Assembly (NCBI GenBank): GCA_025965395.1
Contig: JAOPXA010000088.1
Coordinates: 1 to 9,678, forward strand
Reading direction: 5' to 3'
Origin: Nocardioidaceae bacterium
GTDB lineage: Bacteria; Actinomycetota; Actinomycetes; Propionibacteriales; Nocardioidaceae
Length of the DNA stretch: 9,678 nt
A program made the translations under genes and the position numbers. The notes below the pieces were generated by a model. That model did no database searches and was not told the origin of the DNA. It was given only the letters and a program-made list of their open reading frames with translations. This document shows positions 7,423 to 9,678 of the stretch, piece by piece. Position 1 is the stretch's first letter. Every line of letters begins with the position of its first letter.

Positions 7423-8325
7423 ATGAAGTGGATGTCAAGATTCAAGCCGACCGAGCCCGAGTTTCCCCTCGGTGATGCCCCCGTGATGATTTACGCGCTG
7501 GAAGGTTTCCTCGGCGCGGGATCTGCCTCGCGCCTCGCGGCCGAGCATCTCGACCCGACCGACGGCGACATCGTCTATAGCTTCGACATCGATGACTACT
7601 ACGACTATCGCGCCCGTCGACCGGTCATGACGTTCAACCGCGATCACTACTCCGACTATGAGGCTCCGTCCCTGCACGTGGTGCGCAAGACGGACACGAG
7701 CGATCGTCCCTATCTGCTGCTGTCGGGGCCCGAGCCAGATTTCCGTTGGGAACAGTTCGCCGAGGAAGTCCACGACGTCGTCGAGGACTTTGGGGTGTCC
7801 CTGTCTCTCAGCATGGGAGCTGTCCCGATGGGTGTGCCACACACGCGGCCGCTCATGATCACCTCTCACGGCACGCGTCCTGAGCTGATCGACCGCAAGA
7901 ACCTCTGGGACGCCCAGGTGATGGTTCCGTCGTCGGCCATGTCGCTTGTTGAATACCGATTGGGTCAGCACGGCCACGATGCTGCTGGCTATGTCGTCCA
8001 CGTGCCGCACTACCTTGCCCAGGTCGACTTCCCGACCGCGTCCATCGCTCTGCTCGATGCCGTGGGAGAGCGCACCGGCCTCCGCTTCGATCTCGACGCG
8101 CTGCGCTTGCGCCAAGCTTCGGCTCTTGGCGACATCGAGACGCAGATCCGCGAGCAGGATGGCGGCTCGCTGCTTGCTGGCCTCGAGGAGCAGTACGACG
8201 CCTTTACTCGCGGAGCCACCGACTCGCTTCTCGCATCCGATGAGTCCATCCCCGATGGCGACGAACTAGGTCGCCAGTTCGAGCAATTCCTGGCCAGCCA
8301 GGACAACAAAGACGATCGCGACTGA
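7423..8325 (+). CDS. PAC2-family protein
   Basis: This 300-residue protein belongs to the PAC2 family, named after a eukaryotic 20S proteasome assembly chaperone. Actinobacterial members are soluble and their role is not settled. Family features visible here are YALEGFLGAGSASRLAAEHL (24-43), which is the typical GF-GAG opening helix, the SFDIDDYYDYRARRP block (53-67), YLLLSGPEPDFRWEQFAEEV (97-116), GAVPMGVPHTRP (132-143), a GYVVHVPHYLAQVDFP segment (189-204), and the acidic C-terminal IPDGDELGRQFEQFL. No transmembrane or secretion signal is seen. It lies 18 bases after dxs and 6 bases before the thioesterase gene, so co-transcription is likely. The ATG at 7423 lacks a strong ribosome-binding site; ATG at 7432 is an alternative three codons in. 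No proteasome genes are nearby. Family call is firm, function unknown. Confidence 0.88.
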   Translation: MKWMSRFKPTEPEFPLGDAPVMIYALEGFLGAGSASRLAAEHLDPTDGDIVYSFDIDDYYDYRARRPVMTFNRDHYSDYEAPSLHVVRKTDTSDRPYLLLSGPEPDFRWEQFAEEVHDVVEDFGVSLSLSMGAVPMGVPHTRPLMITSHGTRPELIDRKNLWDAQVMVPSSAMSLVEYRLGQHGHDAAGYVVHVPHYLAQVDFPTASIALLDAVGERTGLRFDLDALRLRQASALGDIETQIREQDGGSLLAGLEEQYDAFTRGATDSLLASDESIPDGDELGRQFEQFLASQDNKDDRD

Positions 8326-8331
8326 TCGCGC

Positions 8332-9204
8332 GTGCCGCTTGAACCCAGCGAGCTCGTCTCGCTGCTCGATCTCGAACGTCTCGAGGACGGCCTCTATCGC
8401 GGGCGCCAACCCGAGCACTCCAGGTTGGCACGGGTCTACGGCGGGCAGGTGATGGCTCAGGCGCTCATGGCAGCGTGCCGCAGCGTCCACGAGTCTCGCT
8501 TCGTGCACTCGCTGCACGCGTACTTCCTTCTCGGCGGCGATCCCTCCATCCCGATCGTCTATGACGTCGAGCGCATTCGCGACGGCGGATCCTTCAGCAC
8601 GCGACGCGTGGCCGCTCGCCAGCACGGCGAGGTGATTTTCTACATGACCGCCTCGTTCCACAAGACCGAGAGCGGCTACGAGCACCAAGATGCGATGCCC
8701 GACGTGCCCTCGGTCGACGCCACCGCGCAGATGGAGAATCTGGCGGGCTTCTCGAGCGAGGATGCGAAGTTCGGTTGGGCTGAGGAGTGGTCGGCACTCG
8801 ACATGCGCTACATCGGTGACAACCGCGACGCCGACGATCCCGATCGGGCTTTGCACCCGGCCAAGCAGCAGTTGTGGATCCGCGCGCGAGGCGAGCTTCC
8901 CGATGACCAAGTGCTGCACCGTTGTGTGCTGACTTACATCAGCGACCTCACACTGCTGGGCTCGTCACTGAGGCCGCATGCGGTTGGCATTGACTCACCC
9001 ACAATCCAGTCTGCTTCGCTCGACCACTCGATGTGGTTTCACCACCCCGTTCAGGCTGGTGCGTGGCACCTCTACGACCAGGGCTCGCCTGCCGCAGTGG
9101 GAGCACGGGGGCTCGGCACGGGCAGGATCTTCTCTCAGGACGGCGTGCTCGTTGCGACCGTCGCTCAGGAAGGCCTGATCAGGGCTGTGAAAAAGCCCGT
9201 CTAG
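8332..9204 (+). CDS. tesB: acyl-CoA thioesterase II (TesB-like)
   Basis: This enzyme hydrolyses acyl-CoA to free fatty acid and CoA; TesB-type enzymes act on medium- to long-chain acyl-CoAs in the cytoplasm. The 290-residue protein has the double-hotdog layout. The N-terminal hotdog carries YGGQVMAQALMAACRSV (36-52), HSLHAYFLLGGDP (59-71) and GGSFSTRRVAARQ (85-97). The C-terminal hotdog carries YISDLTLLG (202-210), SASLDHSMWFHHP (227-239) and DGVLVATVAQEG (270-281). The catalytic set is Asp205, Ser229 and Gln279, aligning with E. coli Asp204, Thr228 and Gln278; serine replaces threonine, a conservative change. It starts with GTG six bases after the PAC2-family stop, with no clear ribosome-binding site, so coupled translation is likely. 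Its TAG stop shares the tetranucleotide CTAG with the stop of the convergent MaoC gene. Physiological acyl substrate is not readable from sequence. Confidence 0.93.
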   Translation: MPLEPSELVSLLDLERLEDGLYRGRQPEHSRLARVYGGQVMAQALMAACRSVHESRFVHSLHAYFLLGGDPSIPIVYDVERIRDGGSFSTRRVAARQHGEVIFYMTASFHKTESGYEHQDAMPDVPSVDATAQMENLAGFSSEDAKFGWAEEWSALDMRYIGDNRDADDPDRALHPAKQQLWIRARGELPDDQVLHRCVLTYISDLTLLGSSLRPHAVGIDSPTIQSASLDHSMWFHHPVQAGAWHLYDQGSPAAVGARGLGTGRIFSQDGVLVATVAQEGLIRAVKKPV

Positions 9205-9678
9205 CTCGCGGTGAGCAGGCCGACGAGGTGGGTCGCTGCCTTCTTGGTGCCCACCACGCCGAAGGTCGTGACATCGCCGTCGTGCGTCGACCCAAACACT
9301 ACGGTCGCGGGCAGCAGGATCGGCTTCTTGAACTCCACATCGACAATGAACGCGTCGGGAAGCCTGCTTTGAAGCGCTGCCATCGCTCGCGCCTTGGTCC
9401 ACATGCCGTGGGCGATGTTGGACCGGAAGCCAAATGCCCTGGCCGTCAGCGGATAGAGATGGATGGGGTTGCGGTCTCCCGAGACGGCGGCATAGCGTCG
9501 CCCAAGGTTGCCAGCAGCCTTCCAGTGCACCACGCCGCGAGGTGCTTCGACACCGTCCAAGGTCGGAGGCGCGAGCTCGACGTTGCCTCCTTTGCCGCGT
9601 GAGAACACCGTCATGACCTCGTCCCACACGGGTTCACCCTCGACGGTGATCTCGGTCAAGATGTCGGCCAGCGTGCCC
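9201..9678 (-). CDS. MaoC-family hotdog dehydratase, 5' end cut off by window edge
   Basis: The C-terminal 158 residues of a MaoC-like (R-specific enoyl-CoA hydratase family) protein are visible. Family members hydrate enoyl-CoA or dehydrate 3-hydroxyacyl-CoA in fatty acid or polyester metabolism. The hydratase-2 motif is clear: RRYAAVSGDRNPIHLYPLTA followed by FGF, then AHGMW, with the Asp and His of the SGDxNPxH block that form the catalytic pair. The frame is open to the window end: codons before the TTG at 9659 read GTLADI, so that TTG is internal. Related actinobacterial proteins are often near 280 residues with a degenerate N-terminal hotdog, which would fit the missing part. It ends with TAG inside the CTAG shared with the thioesterase stop. 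Neighbourhood with an acyl-CoA thioesterase suggests acyl-CoA metabolism, but the genes are convergent, not co-transcribed. Confidence 0.88.
   Translation of the reverse strand, partial: GTLADILTEITVEGEPVWDEVMTVFSRGKGGNVELAPPTLDGVEAPRGVVHWKAAGNLGRRYAAVSGDRNPIHLYPLTARAFGFRSNIAHGMWTKARAMAALQSRLPDAFIVDVEFKKPILLPATVVFGSTHDGDVTTFGVVGTKKAATHLVGLLTAS

Noticed and set aside
9182..9198. GGGCT/AGCCC hairpin as terminator of the thioesterase gene
   Set aside because: The stem is only five base pairs with a seven-base loop, lies inside the coding sequence and has no following T-tract.
9657..9659. TTG as start of the MaoC-family gene
   Set aside because: The frame continues to the window edge with plausible residues, and related proteins are much longer, so the start is outside the window.

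Overview
This window looks like ordinary chromosomal DNA of a high-GC actinobacterium. XylA is of the short actinobacterial (Streptomyces-like) type, the regulators are actinobacterial ROK proteins, and an actinobacterial PAC2-family protein is present. The overall gene style suggests Propionibacteriales/Nocardioidaceae (for example an Aeromicrobium- or Nocardioides-like organism), but that is an impression from protein similarity and was not tested. Eight protein genes fill nearly the whole window. The longest non-coding gap is about 88 bases. I see no RNA gene, mobile element, CRISPR array, phage gene or defence module.

Left part (1-4849), sugar catabolism. A ROK-family repressor cut off at its N terminus by the window edge (1-1092, +) faces a xylose operon on the minus strand. 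The operon reads xylulokinase (xylB), xylose isomerase (xylA), then a second ROK repressor, very probably XylR. The three genes are tightly packed: ATGA overlap for xylB/xylA and abutting TAG-ATG for xylA/xylR. They would turn D-xylose into D-xylulose and then D-xylulose 5-phosphate, with the repressor made from the same transcript. No xylose transporter lies in the window.

Control region (4850-4937). This short gap contains a readable switch for xylB: a -35/-10 pair, a 21-bp imperfect palindrome lying between and overlapping the two boxes (TTAGT...ACTAA ends, as in the Bacillus xyl operator), a perfect 14-bp palindrome at the -35, and a sequence close to the actinobacterial CRP/GlxR consensus just upstream. 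The predicted transcription start coincides with the GTG start codon of xylB, so the operon may be led by a leaderless mRNA.

Right part (4938-9678). A small flavin-reductase-like protein is divergent from xylB. It is followed by dxs (first step of the MEP isoprenoid pathway), a PAC2-family protein and a TesB-type acyl-CoA thioesterase, the last three spaced like an operon. tesB converges on a MaoC-type hotdog dehydratase gene that runs off the right edge. The two stop codons are both read from the same CTAG tetranucleotide.

I looked for an undescribed system and do not find one at the gene level. The points worth a second look are regulatory: the compact xyl control region, possible leaderless translation of xylB, and the self-encoded repressor at the end of the operon.
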